Positions 8,494 to 19,130 of a stretch of DNA of 64,000 nt are shown in pieces. A model generated the notes under the pieces. That model saw only the letters and a program-made list of their open reading frames with translations. It had not been told where the DNA came from and made no database searches. How positions within the stretch are numbered: position 1 is the stretch's first letter; each line of letters begins with the position of its first letter. The position numbers and the translations under genes are program-made. Origin of the DNA: Bauldia sp. (GTDB lineage Bacteria; Pseudomonadota; Alphaproteobacteria; Rhizobiales; Kaistiaceae); contig NZ_JAGRLA010000059.1 in NCBI RefSeq assembly GCF_020442045.1, forward strand, positions 1 to 64,000. Direction: 5' to 3'.

Positions 8494-9591
8494 ATGCCAG
8501 TCGCCATCAGCCGCTACCCGCTCGCTGCATCACTTCTCGTCGCCCTGACCGCAATCGCGCCGGCCGAGGACAAGGTCGTCAACGTCTATAACTGGTCGGA
8601 CTATATCGACGAACAGGTCCTCGAGGACTTCACCAAGGAAACCGGCATCAAGGTCGTCTACGACGTCTACGACAACAACGAGATCGTCGAGACGAAGCTG
8701 CTTGCCGGCGGATCCGGCTACGATATCGTCGTTCCCTCGGCGTCGAACATGGCGCGGCTGCGGGAGGCCGGAACGCTCCAGAAACTCGACAAATCGAAAA
8801 TCCCCAACCTGGTGCATGCCTGGCCCGAAATCACCAGCCGCCTCGAGGTCTACGATCCCGGCAACGAATACGCGGTCAACTACATGTGGGGCACCACGGG
8901 CATCGGCTACAACGTCGACAAGATCGCCGCGATCATGCCCGACGCGCCGGTCGACTCCTGGGATATGATCTTCAAGCCCGAGATCGTGTCGAAATTCGCC
9001 GATTGCGGCGTATACCTGCTCGACACGCCGGAAGAGATGATCCCGGCGGCGCTCAACTACCTCGGCCTCGATCCGGACTCCAAGGATACCGGCGACATCA
9101 CCAAAGCGGCGGAGCTGCTGAAGTCGATCCGGCCCTATGTCCAGAAATTCGACTCGTCCGAATACATCAACGCCCTGGCCAATGGCGATATCTGCCTGGC
9201 CGTCGGCTATTCCGGCGACGTGCTGCAGGCGCGCGACCGCGCCGCGGAGGCGGATGCCGGCGTGACCGTCGAATACGTCATCCCCGAGGAAGGCGCGCTG
9301 ATGTGGTTCGACTCCTTCATCATTCCGGTTGACGCGCCGCATCCGGATGCGGCCCATCAATTCATCAATTTCATGATGCGCCCCGAATCCGCCGCCGCGA
9401 ACTCGAACTACGTGTACTACGCCAACGGCAACATCGACTCCCAGCCGATGCTCAACGAGGACGTCATCAGCGATGCCGCCATCTATCCCGGCCAGATGAC
9501 GATCGACCGGCTGTATACGACGACCGCCTATTCGCCGCGTGTCCAACGTGTGGTAACGCGCGAATGGACCGCGGTGAAGAGCGGCAGCTGA
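8494..9591 (+). CDS. potF: Putrescine-binding periplasmic protein
   Basis: A 365-aa solute-binding protein. It has a signal peptide (hydrophobic core PLAASLLVALTAIAPA) and then VYNWSDYI, TKETGIKVVYDV, IVVPSAS, YMWGTTGIGYNVDK and PVDSWD, which match E. coli PotF closely. The ligand-pocket residues W/S/D of the N-terminal motif, the LDTPEEM acidic segment and the FDSF aspartate are present. The ATG at 8494 is preferred over 8482 because GGAG lies 6 nt before it. It heads potFGHI and diverges from puuA, giving uptake and breakdown of putrescine in one locus. Confidence 0.93.
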   Translation: MPVAISRYPLAASLLVALTAIAPAEDKVVNVYNWSDYIDEQVLEDFTKETGIKVVYDVYDNNEIVETKLLAGGSGYDIVVPSASNMARLREAGTLQKLDKSKIPNLVHAWPEITSRLEVYDPGNEYAVNYMWGTTGIGYNVDKIAAIMPDAPVDSWDMIFKPEIVSKFADCGVYLLDTPEEMIPAALNYLGLDPDSKDTGDITKAAELLKSIRPYVQKFDSSEYINALANGDICLAVGYSGDVLQARDRAAEADAGVTVEYVIPEEGALMWFDSFIIPVDAPHPDAAHQFINFMMRPESAAANSNYVYYANGNIDSQPMLNEDVISDAAIYPGQMTIDRLYTTTAYSPRVQRVVTREWTAVKSGS

Positions 9592-9646
9592 CGAGACAGG
9601 GCGCGGCGTCGCGAGGCGCCGCCTCCCAACCGGGATCGGAGATTCG

Positions 9647-10798
9647 ATGGCGGCTAAGGCAATTGGTCCGGTCAGGCGGACATTTGCTCCCTGGGATGAT
9701 CCGGCGGCGCCGCCGTTCATAGAATTCCGCAACGTCACCAAGCGCTTCGGCGATTTCGTCGCCGTCGATAACCTGTCGCTGACCATTTACGAGCGCGAGT
9801 TCTTCGCCCTGCTCGGGCCATCCGGCTGCGGGAAGACGACGCTGATGCGGATGGTCGCCGGCTTCGAGGAGCCGACCGAGGGCGAGGTGCTGCTCGACGG
9901 ACAGGACCTTGCCGGCGTCCCGCCCTACCGGCGGCCGACGAACATGATGTTCCAGTCCTATGCGCTGTTCCCGCACATGACGATCGAGGCGAATATCGCC
10001 TTCGGGCTCAAGCAGGACCGGATGCCGAAGGCGGAGATCAACGCCCGGGTCGAGGAGATGCTGACCCTGGTCAAGCTGACGCCTTTCGCGAAGAGGAAGC
10101 CGCACCAGCTCTCCGGCGGCCAGAAGCAACGGGTGGCGCTGGCGCGTTCGCTGGCCCGCAAGCCCAAGGTGCTGCTGCTCGACGAACCGCTCGGCGCCCT
10201 CGACAAGAAGCTGCGCGAGGAGACGCAATTCGAGCTCGTCGACCTGCAGCAGGAGCTCGGGCTCACCTTCCTGATCGTCACCCACGACCAGGAAGAAGCG
10301 ATGACGGTCGCCGACCGCGTGGCGATCATGGATCACGGCCGCATCATGCAGGTGGCGACGCCGGCCGAGGTCTATGAGCAACCGAATTCACGCTACGTCG
10401 CCGACTTCATCGGCGACATAAACCTCATCGAGGGGCGGATCGTCGACCGCGCCGGCGGCCGGGTCTGGCTCGATTGCGGCGAGGCCGGAGGCATGATCGA
10501 GGTCGAGCAGGCGATGGAGGCGGCCACCGGCGACGACGCATGGTTCGCGATAAGGCCGGAGAAGATATCGCTCTCGCTCGAGGCGCCCGCCGCGCCCTCG
10601 GTCAACTGTATCACCGGCGAGGTCTGGGACATCGGCTATCTGGGCGACGTATCGATCTACCACGTACGCCTGCCGGACGGCACGACGATGAAATCGACGG
10701 TCACCAACCGCACCCGCCTGGTCGAGCGACAGATCACATGGGACGACAGGGTCTGGCTGACCTGGCCGCGCGACGCCGGCGTCGTGCTGACGCGATAG
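9647..10798 (+). CDS. potG: Putrescine ABC importer ATP-binding protein
   Basis: A 383-aa ATPase with Walker A GPSGCGKTT, Q-loop MFQSYALFPHMT, signature LSGGQKQR and Walker B LLLDEPLGALD. A C-terminal TOBE domain (about residues 290-383) is typical of the PotA/PotG group. The family-specific N-terminal extension (about 24 residues before FIEFRNVTKRFG) also occurs in PotG. GGAG lies 6 nt before the ATG. It follows potF by 55 bp and precedes potH by 7 bp, so the genes form an operon. It energises uptake through PotH and PotI. Confidence 0.93.
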   Translation: MAAKAIGPVRRTFAPWDDPAAPPFIEFRNVTKRFGDFVAVDNLSLTIYEREFFALLGPSGCGKTTLMRMVAGFEEPTEGEVLLDGQDLAGVPPYRRPTNMMFQSYALFPHMTIEANIAFGLKQDRMPKAEINARVEEMLTLVKLTPFAKRKPHQLSGGQKQRVALARSLARKPKVLLLDEPLGALDKKLREETQFELVDLQQELGLTFLIVTHDQEEAMTVADRVAIMDHGRIMQVATPAEVYEQPNSRYVADFIGDINLIEGRIVDRAGGRVWLDCGEAGGMIEVEQAMEAATGDDAWFAIRPEKISLSLEAPAAPSVNCITGEVWDIGYLGDVSIYHVRLPDGTTMKSTVTNRTRLVERQITWDDRVWLTWPRDAGVVLTR

Positions 10799-10805
10799 GC
10801 GGGAG

Positions 10806-11759
10806 ATGACGACGGTGGATTCCCCAGGCAGGCACGATACCGCAAACAGGCCGAACCCGGCGCGCTGGCTGGTCGTCGCCATTCCCTATGTCTGGCTGTT
10901 CCTGCTCTTCCTGATCCCCTTTCTCATCGTCCTCAAGATCTCCTTCTCGCTGACCGCGATCGCGCAGCCGCCCTATACGCCGGTGCTCGACCTCGGCGGC
11001 GGCATCTCCGGCGTGATCGAGGCGTTCAAGGAATTCACCGTCGAGAACTATCTCTGGCTCACCGAGGACGCCCTATACGCAAAAGCCTATCTGTCGAGCA
11101 TCGAGATCGCGGTGGTGTCGACCGCGCTGGTGCTGCTGGTCGGCTATCCGATCGCCTACGGGATGGCGCGGGCGCCGAAAGCGATCCAGCCGATGCTGCT
11201 GATGCTGATCATCCTGCCCTTCTGGACGTCGTTCCTGATCCGGGTCTATTCGTGGATCGGCATCCTCAAGAAGGAGGGCCTGCTCAACCAGTTCCTGCTG
11301 TGGCTTGGCGTGATCAGCAAACCGCTGACGATCCTCAACACCGACACCGCCGTCTATATCGGCATCGTCTATTCCTACCTGCCCTTCATGATCCTGCCGC
11401 TCTATGCGGCGCTGGAGCGGCTCGATCCGACGCTGCTCGAGGCGGCCGCCGACCTCGGCTGCCGGCCAAGCCGCGCCTTCTGGCGCGTCACCTTCCCGCT
11501 GTCGCTTCCCGGCGTGATCGCCGGCTGCTTCCTGGTCTTCATCCCGGTCACCGGCGAATTCGTCATTCCCGATCTGCTCGGCGGCTCCAACACCCTGATG
11601 ATCGGCAGGACATTGTGGAACGAGTTCTTCTCGAACCGGGACTGGCCGCTGGCCTCCGCCGTCGCGGTGGTGCTGCTGCTCATCCTGGTGGTGCCGATCG
11701 TCATCTTCCAGAACCGCGCCGAGCGCGGCGAAGGCGCGATCAACAAGGTGCCGATGTGA
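10806..11759 (+). CDS. potH: Putrescine ABC importer permease PotH
   Basis: A 317-aa inner-membrane permease with six predicted helices. The cytoplasmic coupling (EAA) loop reads LLEAAADLGCRPSRAFWRVTFPLS, seen here in two pieces around LGCRPSRAFW. The large insertion after the first helix (about residues 55-90) is typical of PotB/PotH. The gene starts 7 bp after potG, which supports coupled translation. It forms a heterodimer with PotI. Confidence 0.92.
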   Translation: MTTVDSPGRHDTANRPNPARWLVVAIPYVWLFLLFLIPFLIVLKISFSLTAIAQPPYTPVLDLGGGISGVIEAFKEFTVENYLWLTEDALYAKAYLSSIEIAVVSTALVLLVGYPIAYGMARAPKAIQPMLLMLIILPFWTSFLIRVYSWIGILKKEGLLNQFLLWLGVISKPLTILNTDTAVYIGIVYSYLPFMILPLYAALERLDPTLLEAAADLGCRPSRAFWRVTFPLSLPGVIAGCFLVFIPVTGEFVIPDLLGGSNTLMIGRTLWNEFFSNRDWPLASAVAVVLLLILVVPIVIFQNRAERGEGAINKVPM

Positions 11760-11811
11760 TGCCCGCGCGTCCGCTCCGGGTCGTCGCAGCCGCCGCCGGG
11801 AGCCTCCGCCG

Positions 11812-12645
11812 ATGAACCGCCGGGCATCCTGGTTCAACGTCACCTCGATCGCGTTCGGGCTGGCCTTCCTCTACCTGCCGATCCTGCTGCTGATCATTTA
11901 TTCCTTCAACGAGTCGCGGCTGGTCACCGTGTGGGCGGGCTTCTCGACCAAGTGGTATGTCTCGCTATTCTCGAACCAGGGCCTGCTCGACGCGGCATGG
12001 GTGACGCTGCGGGTCGCGCTGCTGTCGGCGACCGCCGCGACGATCCTCGGAACGCTCGCCGCCATCGCGCTTGTCCGTTTCGGACGGTTCTACGGACGGA
12101 CGCTGTTCTCCGGAATGATCTACGCCCCGCTGGTCATGCCGGACGTCATCATCGGGCTGTCGCTGCTGCTGCTGTTCGTCGCCGTCGACTTCGGGCGCGG
12201 CTTCTGGACGATCGTCCTCGCCCATATCACCTTCTCGCTGTGCTTCGTCGCCATCGTCGTCCAGTCGCGGCTGTCCACCTTCGACCGCAGCCTCGAGGAG
12301 GCGGCGCTCGACCTCGGCTGTCCGCCGGTCCGGACCTTCTTCCAGATCACCCTGCCGCTGATCGCCCCGGCGGTGATCGCCGGCTGGATGCTGGCCTTCA
12401 CGCTTTCCCTGGACGACCTGGTCATCGCCAGCTTCACCACCGGACCCGGCGCCACGACCCTGCCGATGAAGATCTACAGCCAGGTCCGGCTCGGGGTGAC
12501 GCCCGAAATCAACGCGGTCAGCACCATCCTGATCGGCATCGTGTCGATCGGGGTGATCGCCGCATCACTTGTCACCAAGCGCCGCGAGGTCGCCCGGATC
12601 CGGGCCGAACGACAGGCCGCGGCGGGCATCAGGAACGGAATCTAG
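11812..12645 (+). CDS. potI: Putrescine ABC importer permease PotI
   Basis: A 277-aa permease with six hydrophobic segments. The EAA loop is EEAALDLGCPPVRTFFQITL and the signature segment LSLDDLVIASFTTGPGATTLP is characteristic of PotC/PotI. It lies 52 bp after potH and ends 7 bp from the converging AsmA-like gene. It completes the potFGHI importer. Confidence 0.92.
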   Translation: MNRRASWFNVTSIAFGLAFLYLPILLLIIYSFNESRLVTVWAGFSTKWYVSLFSNQGLLDAAWVTLRVALLSATAATILGTLAAIALVRFGRFYGRTLFSGMIYAPLVMPDVIIGLSLLLLFVAVDFGRGFWTIVLAHITFSLCFVAIVVQSRLSTFDRSLEEAALDLGCPPVRTFFQITLPLIAPAVIAGWMLAFTLSLDDLVIASFTTGPGATTLPMKIYSQVRLGVTPEINAVSTILIGIVSIGVIAASLVTKRREVARIRAERQAAAGIRNGI

Positions 12646-12652
12646 CCAGACC

Positions 12653-14536
12653 TCAGCCGTCGCTGGGGCTGGCCGGCGGCGCGGGGGCAGGCTCGGGCGC
12701 GGCCTCGCCGCGATCGACGGGGGGGCCGAGATCGGGAAGCACCCGCCAATCGCTCCAGGTGCCCTCGACGAGGAAGGGGACGTTCATGTCGCCGCCGTCG
12801 TCGCCCGCGCCGGCCAACGTCAGCGTACCCCGCGCGTCGATCGTCGGATCGAACATGCCGGCGTGTCCCGTCACCTGCAAGGCGAAGGCGTCGCCGGCCG
12901 CCCGGAGATCCTCGACGGTGACGACGCCCTCGCCGAAGGCAAGGGACGCGTTGGCGGAACCGAAGGCCGTCGACCCGGCCCATGCGGCGCCCTCGGGATC
13001 CTTGATCGCCTCCGGCAGGCGCGCAAGATCAACGCCGTCGAGGGCTCCGTCGGCGATCGCGATGGCGCCCGTTCCCGCCAAGGTCTCGATCAGGTCGCCC
13101 CAGGTGGCGCCCTTCGCGGTCGCATCGATCGTCACATCGCCGATTCCCTCGAGGGCATCGATCCCGGCAAATTCACCGAGGAGCCCGGCGACCGACATAT
13201 CCTGCAGCCGGAGCTGAGCGGCGACATTCAGCGCGTCGTTGTCCATCGCCAGCGAGACCCGGGCATCGGCGGTGCCCTCTTCGAGCTCCGCTTCGCCGAC
13301 ATTGACGACCAATTCCCCGTTCTTGAGGGTGACGGTGGCGCCGGTGCGGCCGACCTCCATGGCGCCGGCAACCAGCCGCGAGGTCGACAGCCGCAGGTCG
13401 ATATCACCGTCGGCGAGCGGCAGCGACGCGGGCGCGGACTGCCACGGTCCGGTCGCGGTCAGCCCGGCATTGGCCGCCTCGAGATAAGGGGACAGATCGA
13501 GGGATTCGAAGGCGAGCGTGCCGGAGATCGCGAGCGGCCCGTCGCCGACAGTGGCGGTCAGCGCGCCTTCCGCGGCGTTGCCGTCGAGCTCGAAGGTGGC
13601 ATCGGAAACCGCGACCGTCGAGCCGAGCCAATTGACCTTGCCGTCGATCGCCCCGGCACCGAAGGTCGCCCCGGCCTCGGCCGGACGGCCCATCCATTCG
13701 GCGACCCGTCGGACAGAAGGCGTCGTCAGCTTGACATCGCCCTCGAGCTGGGTGCCATCCAGTTGCAGGGCGTTGCCGACAAACGAGAGACGCAATGGCG
13801 CCGCCGAAAAGGCGAGGCGCAGCGTCGAACTGCCGCCGGCCAGCAGATCAAGCGGTGCATCGATGCTGCCGTTGAACTCGACAGGCTCGCCGCGCCAGAC
13901 AAAAGAGCCGTCACCCGCCGCCATCTGCGACGTGGTCGTCCAATCGAAGCTCGCCGTAACGCCGGTCAGCTCCCCCTTCCGGCCGGTGCGCTCGTCGGTA
14001 TAGGAAATGGTGCCGTCGCGAATGGCCAGCCGGCCGAGCTGTACGTCGGCCAGCGGCGACGGCGGCTCGATCTCGTCGGTCGTCCCCTCCTTGTCGCCTT
14101 TCGACATCTGGGCGCCGATCACCCCGTCGGCCATGATCCAGTTGCCGACCCCATCCGCACCGGTCCTGAGATTGATATGGGGGTTGGCGAGGCGGAAGCG
14201 GGCGAATTCGAGCCTGCCGAGAAACAGGGGCAGGATCTCGAGCTTGGCCGTCATCGTCTCGATTTCCATGAACGGTTCGTCGCCCATCCCCGGCGCGTTC
14301 GCCAACCTGGCGTCGTTCAACCTGACCGTCAGATAGGGGAAGAGGCTGAGGTGCGGCTCACCCCGGAAGGTGAACTTCCGGCCGGTCCAATAGGCGATCT
14401 GGTCGACGATGCGGCTCTTGATCACATCCGGCGAAACGACCAAAGGCACGGCCGCCGCGGCAGCGACCACGACGACGACGACGATCAGCGCGCCGATTGC
14501 GAACCGTCTCGTGAGACTGGGCCCAGCCTTCGCCAT
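12653..14536 (-). CDS. AsmA-family membrane-anchored protein
   Basis: A 627-aa protein with one N-terminal membrane anchor (a long Ile/Val/Ala helix after SLTRRFAIGAL) and a large periplasmic region. The start of the soluble part (LVVSPDVIKSRIVDQIAYWTGRKFTF) and the beta-rich repeats around NAPGMGDEPFMEIETM match the AsmA N-terminal domain. A second conserved C-terminal AsmA segment (GTGAIAIADGALDGVDL) precedes an acidic, Pro/Ala-rich tail. AsmA-like proteins are thought to help move phospholipids to, or maintain, the outer membrane. The ATG at 14536 has GAGG 8 nt upstream; the longer frame to 14890 has no support and would run into acsA. It converges with potI. Confidence 0.87.
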   Translation of the reverse strand: MAKAGPSLTRRFAIGALIVVVVVVAAAAAVPLVVSPDVIKSRIVDQIAYWTGRKFTFRGEPHLSLFPYLTVRLNDARLANAPGMGDEPFMEIETMTAKLEILPLFLGRLEFARFRLANPHINLRTGADGVGNWIMADGVIGAQMSKGDKEGTTDEIEPPSPLADVQLGRLAIRDGTISYTDERTGRKGELTGVTASFDWTTTSQMAAGDGSFVWRGEPVEFNGSIDAPLDLLAGGSSTLRLAFSAAPLRLSFVGNALQLDGTQLEGDVKLTTPSVRRVAEWMGRPAEAGATFGAGAIDGKVNWLGSTVAVSDATFELDGNAAEGALTATVGDGPLAISGTLAFESLDLSPYLEAANAGLTATGPWQSAPASLPLADGDIDLRLSTSRLVAGAMEVGRTGATVTLKNGELVVNVGEAELEEGTADARVSLAMDNDALNVAAQLRLQDMSVAGLLGEFAGIDALEGIGDVTIDATAKGATWGDLIETLAGTGAIAIADGALDGVDLARLPEAIKDPEGAAWAGSTAFGSANASLAFGEGVVTVEDLRAAGDAFALQVTGHAGMFDPTIDARGTLTLAGAGDDGGDMNVPFLVEGTWSDWRVLPDLGPPVDRGEAAPEPAPAPPASPSDG

Positions 14537-14680
14537 TCCGGTTTCCTCTTGACTAGCCCCGCACCGGATAGGCAGAAACCCCCGGGTCCGCAAGGAATTT
14601 CTTGACTTTTTCCAGTGGCTTCTGGTCGCCTTGCGCAAACCCGATGGCCGCGCAATCGTTATTTGAGGGAGCCGGATATC

Positions 14681-16639
<1,959 letters not shown>

Positions 16640-16837
16640 GAACCGGCCTGGCCCGAGCCGCCGGCGGGGCGTTAAGTTTAATACAAGGTATCTTATTACA
16701 ATGAAAACCGGGGTATCGAATCAATTCATTATTCAGGAAATAACAATTGTCTTCAGTGAAATAACTACCTGTTAACTGGATAAGCTCGACCTTCTGGCAG
16801 ATTTACAGGCGGCATTCGCCAGCCGGGAGTACGAGCA
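16640..16837. other. AT-rich intergenic region upstream of the vWA protein gene
   Basis: About 198 bp with an AT-rich core from roughly 16670 to 16790, in sharp contrast to the GC-rich surroundings. It contains TTAAGTTTAA and several A/T runs and probably holds the promoter of the downstream gene. No clear -35/-10 pair stands out. A 24-codon frame from 16701 has no ribosome binding site and is not called. Confidence 0.5.
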
Positions 16838-18448
16838 ATGGCCATCTTCAACCGTTTAGCCCGTGACGAGAGCGGCAACGTCGCGGTGGTTTTTGCCCTG
16901 GCGCTGATCCCCCTCTTCGGCGCCGTCGGCGCCCTCATCGACTATACGCGCGTCAGCAACCTCCGCGCCGAGGTCGCGGCGGCGATCGACGCCGGACTCC
17001 TGGCGGTCGGCAGCCAGCCGCCGATGTCTGACCAGCAGGCCTTTGACACGGTGAACAAGTGGCTGGAGACACATATCAAGCCGACCTATCAAGGCAACTG
17101 GAAGCTCGACTCCGTCGTCCAGCAAAAGGGCGGCAAGATCACCGCCACCGTCTCCGGCGCGATCGACACCACCATCGCCAAGGTGCTCGGAGTCCAGTCG
17201 ATCCCGATCAGCGTCACCTCCGAAATCGTCAGCGCGGTGGGCAAGGTCGAGGTGGCGATGGTGCTCGACAACACCGGATCCATGGCGACCAAGAACAAGA
17301 TCGGCAAACTCAAGGACGCGGCCGAGGCATTGGTCGATACCCTGGCGAAGGCGGTCCTCGACCCCAGCGACCTGAAGATCGGGCTGGTACCCTTCTCGCA
17401 GACCGTGAATGTCGGTCCCAACTACAAGGACGCCGCCTGGCTCGACAAGGACGGCAAGTCGGATTCGGCGAAGAGCCTGTTCCTCGGCCAGGAGGTCAAC
17501 CGCCTCGACCTGTTCAAGGCGATGGGCACCACCTGGGGCGGCTGCGTGGAGACACGTTTCGGCTACGAGGCGAGCGAGACGCCGGCCGACAGCGCGAAGC
17601 CGAACACGCTCTATGTGCCGTTCTTCGCACCGGACGAACCGGGGATTGCGGGCGAGGGCGACAACGGCAAGAAGAACAACGGCACCAGCCCGCCCTACGA
17701 CTACAACAACAGCTATCTCGACGACACGCCGCTCGGCACAATCAAGGCCGATCTCGCCACCAAGGGTCTCAACGACGCGCTGACACTGCCCGATTACCGG
17801 CTCCTCGAGGGCGACATCCTCAAATATGCCGGGTCACCGACGCCCTATGAGGGCACGACGGACAGCCTCAAATACGACTATGGTCCCAACTCGGGCTGCG
17901 AGATGGCGCCGATCATGCGGTTGACCACCAACACCGCGGAAGCCAAGACGGCGATCAACAAGATGATCGCCAACGGCAATACCGACATCCCGATCGGCGC
18001 AAGCTGGGGATGGAACGTCCTGTCGGACAAGGGGCCGTTCGGGGACGGCGTCGCCTATGGCACGGAAGACTGGACCAAGATCATGGTCCTGATGACCGAC
18101 GGCAACAACGAGAACCAGACCGGCAACGAACTCAACGAATCCATCTATTCCGGACTTGGCTACGTGTGGCAGGAGAAGATGGGCGTCCCCGCCGACAACA
18201 AGAACAAATCGGCGCGGACAGCGGCGCGCGACGACAAGTTGTCCGAGATATGCACGGCGATGAAGGCGAAAGGGATCGTCATCTACACCGTCCGTGTCGA
18301 GACGAATAACGGCATGCCCAGCGATCCGGTGATGAAAGCCTGTGCCACCCAGCCCGACTATTACTACGAGGTCAACGACGTCTCGAAGATGGTCGCGGCC
18401 TTCGAGGACATCGGCAATTCGATCCAGAAACTGCGACTGGCGCGCTGA
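16838..18448 (+). CDS. TadG-like protein with von Willebrand factor A domain
   Basis: A 536-aa protein with an N-terminal TadE/TadG-type membrane segment (ESGNVAVVFALALIPLFGAVG, in part) followed by an ectodomain. The vWA domain starts near residue 140 and has the metal-ion-dependent adhesion motif DNTGS; the later MVLMTDGNNEN also fits the fold. Such proteins (Flp pilus assembly TadG, DUF2134) are surface-anchored and linked to tight adherence. GGGAG lies about 8 nt before the ATG. It stands alone here: no tad or cpa genes are adjacent. A strong terminator follows at once. Confidence 0.85.
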   Translation: MAIFNRLARDESGNVAVVFALALIPLFGAVGALIDYTRVSNLRAEVAAAIDAGLLAVGSQPPMSDQQAFDTVNKWLETHIKPTYQGNWKLDSVVQQKGGKITATVSGAIDTTIAKVLGVQSIPISVTSEIVSAVGKVEVAMVLDNTGSMATKNKIGKLKDAAEALVDTLAKAVLDPSDLKIGLVPFSQTVNVGPNYKDAAWLDKDGKSDSAKSLFLGQEVNRLDLFKAMGTTWGGCVETRFGYEASETPADSAKPNTLYVPFFAPDEPGIAGEGDNGKKNNGTSPPYDYNNSYLDDTPLGTIKADLATKGLNDALTLPDYRLLEGDILKYAGSPTPYEGTTDSLKYDYGPNSGCEMAPIMRLTTNTAEAKTAINKMIANGNTDIPIGASWGWNVLSDKGPFGDGVAYGTEDWTKIMVLMTDGNNENQTGNELNESIYSGLGYVWQEKMGVPADNKNKSARTAARDDKLSEICTAMKAKGIVIYTVRVETNNGMPSDPVMKACATQPDYYYEVNDVSKMVAAFEDIGNSIQKLRLAR

Positions 18449-18470
18449 TCGCTGATCCGGAAGGATTTCC

Positions 18471-18504
18471 GAAAGGGCCGCACGTTACGGCCCTTTCCGC
18501 CTTT
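18471..18504 (+). terminator. Rho-independent terminator after the vWA gene
   Basis: A perfect 10-bp stem (GAAAGGGCCG / CGGCCCTTTC) with a 7-nt loop, followed by a short T run (CTTTT). It starts 22 bp after the stop codon of the vWA gene. Confidence 0.85.
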
Positions 18505-18630
18505 TCGCCGATGGCGCCTGGCACCGATCCCTCCGAACTCGCCGAGTCGGTGGTCCCGCCCGGACTGCTGAAAGGGCGCTGCGGCGAAAGGGGACGGTGG
18601 GCAGCGCCGGCTAGCGCGAATGCTTCAGCC

Positions 18631-19128
18631 TCAATCCGGGCAGTCCTCGACCTGCCAGCCGGTCCCCGCCCGCAGGCTTCGCGACATGTGCGTGACCAGC
18701 GGGTCGTAGGCTTGCTTCCCGGCGGCGGGATATTCGATCGAAAGACCGTTCCAGACGGCGTCGCCGCAGGAGAGCAGCCAGCGGCGATAGAAGATGCGGT
18801 CACCCCTGGTGCCCGAGACGACCAGCCCGCGATCGTCGCGCCGACGATAGGTGATCGTCGCGCCGTCCTCCGGCGTCTCGTAGATGGCAATCGCCTCGTC
18901 GATGGTATCGAAGGTCTGGAGGCTGCCGAAGACGGCGACGGACGCGGTTCCGTCCGGCGAGGTGAATCGCAAGCCGTCGCCGTTGGCCGGCGGCTCGCCC
19001 GGCCGCCAATCGGCCGGCACGTCGGCGGTGGTGCCGAACCGTTCGTTGACGTAGGTCTGCCAGGTACCGGCAAAGGCGAAGCCGGTGGCGACCACCATCG
19101 CCATCAGCCCAAGGACGAGGCGGACCAC
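18631..19128 (-). CDS. Small secreted protein coupled to the PdhS-type kinase
   Basis: A 165-aa protein with a signal peptide (LVLGLMAMVVATGFAFA, cleavage after AFA) and a mature part of about 145 residues beginning GTWQTYVNERFGTTADVP. The mature region contains two cysteines (LLSCGD and EDCPD), which could form a periplasmic disulfide. I do not recognise a named function; the arrangement resembles uncharacterised periplasmic proteins that carry a single small beta-rich domain. It begins 2 bp after the stop of the histidine kinase gene, so it is almost certainly co-transcribed and could be a periplasmic partner of that pathway. Confidence 0.8.
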   Translation of the reverse strand: MVRLVLGLMAMVVATGFAFAGTWQTYVNERFGTTADVPADWRPGEPPANGDGLRFTSPDGTASVAVFGSLQTFDTIDEAIAIYETPEDGATITYRRRDDRGLVVSGTRGDRIFYRRWLLSCGDAVWNGLSIEYPAAGKQAYDPLVTHMSRSLRAGTGWQVEDCPD

Positions 19129-19130
19129 TT

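Noticed and set aside
16672-16681. TTAA-N2-TTAA, a CtrA-like half-site pair before the vWA gene
   Set aside because: The spacing is 2 bp rather than the 7 bp needed for a CtrA site.
16701-16775. 24-codon frame beginning ATGAAAACC in the AT-rich gap
   Set aside because: No ribosome binding site, no recognisable pattern, and it lies in probable promoter DNA.
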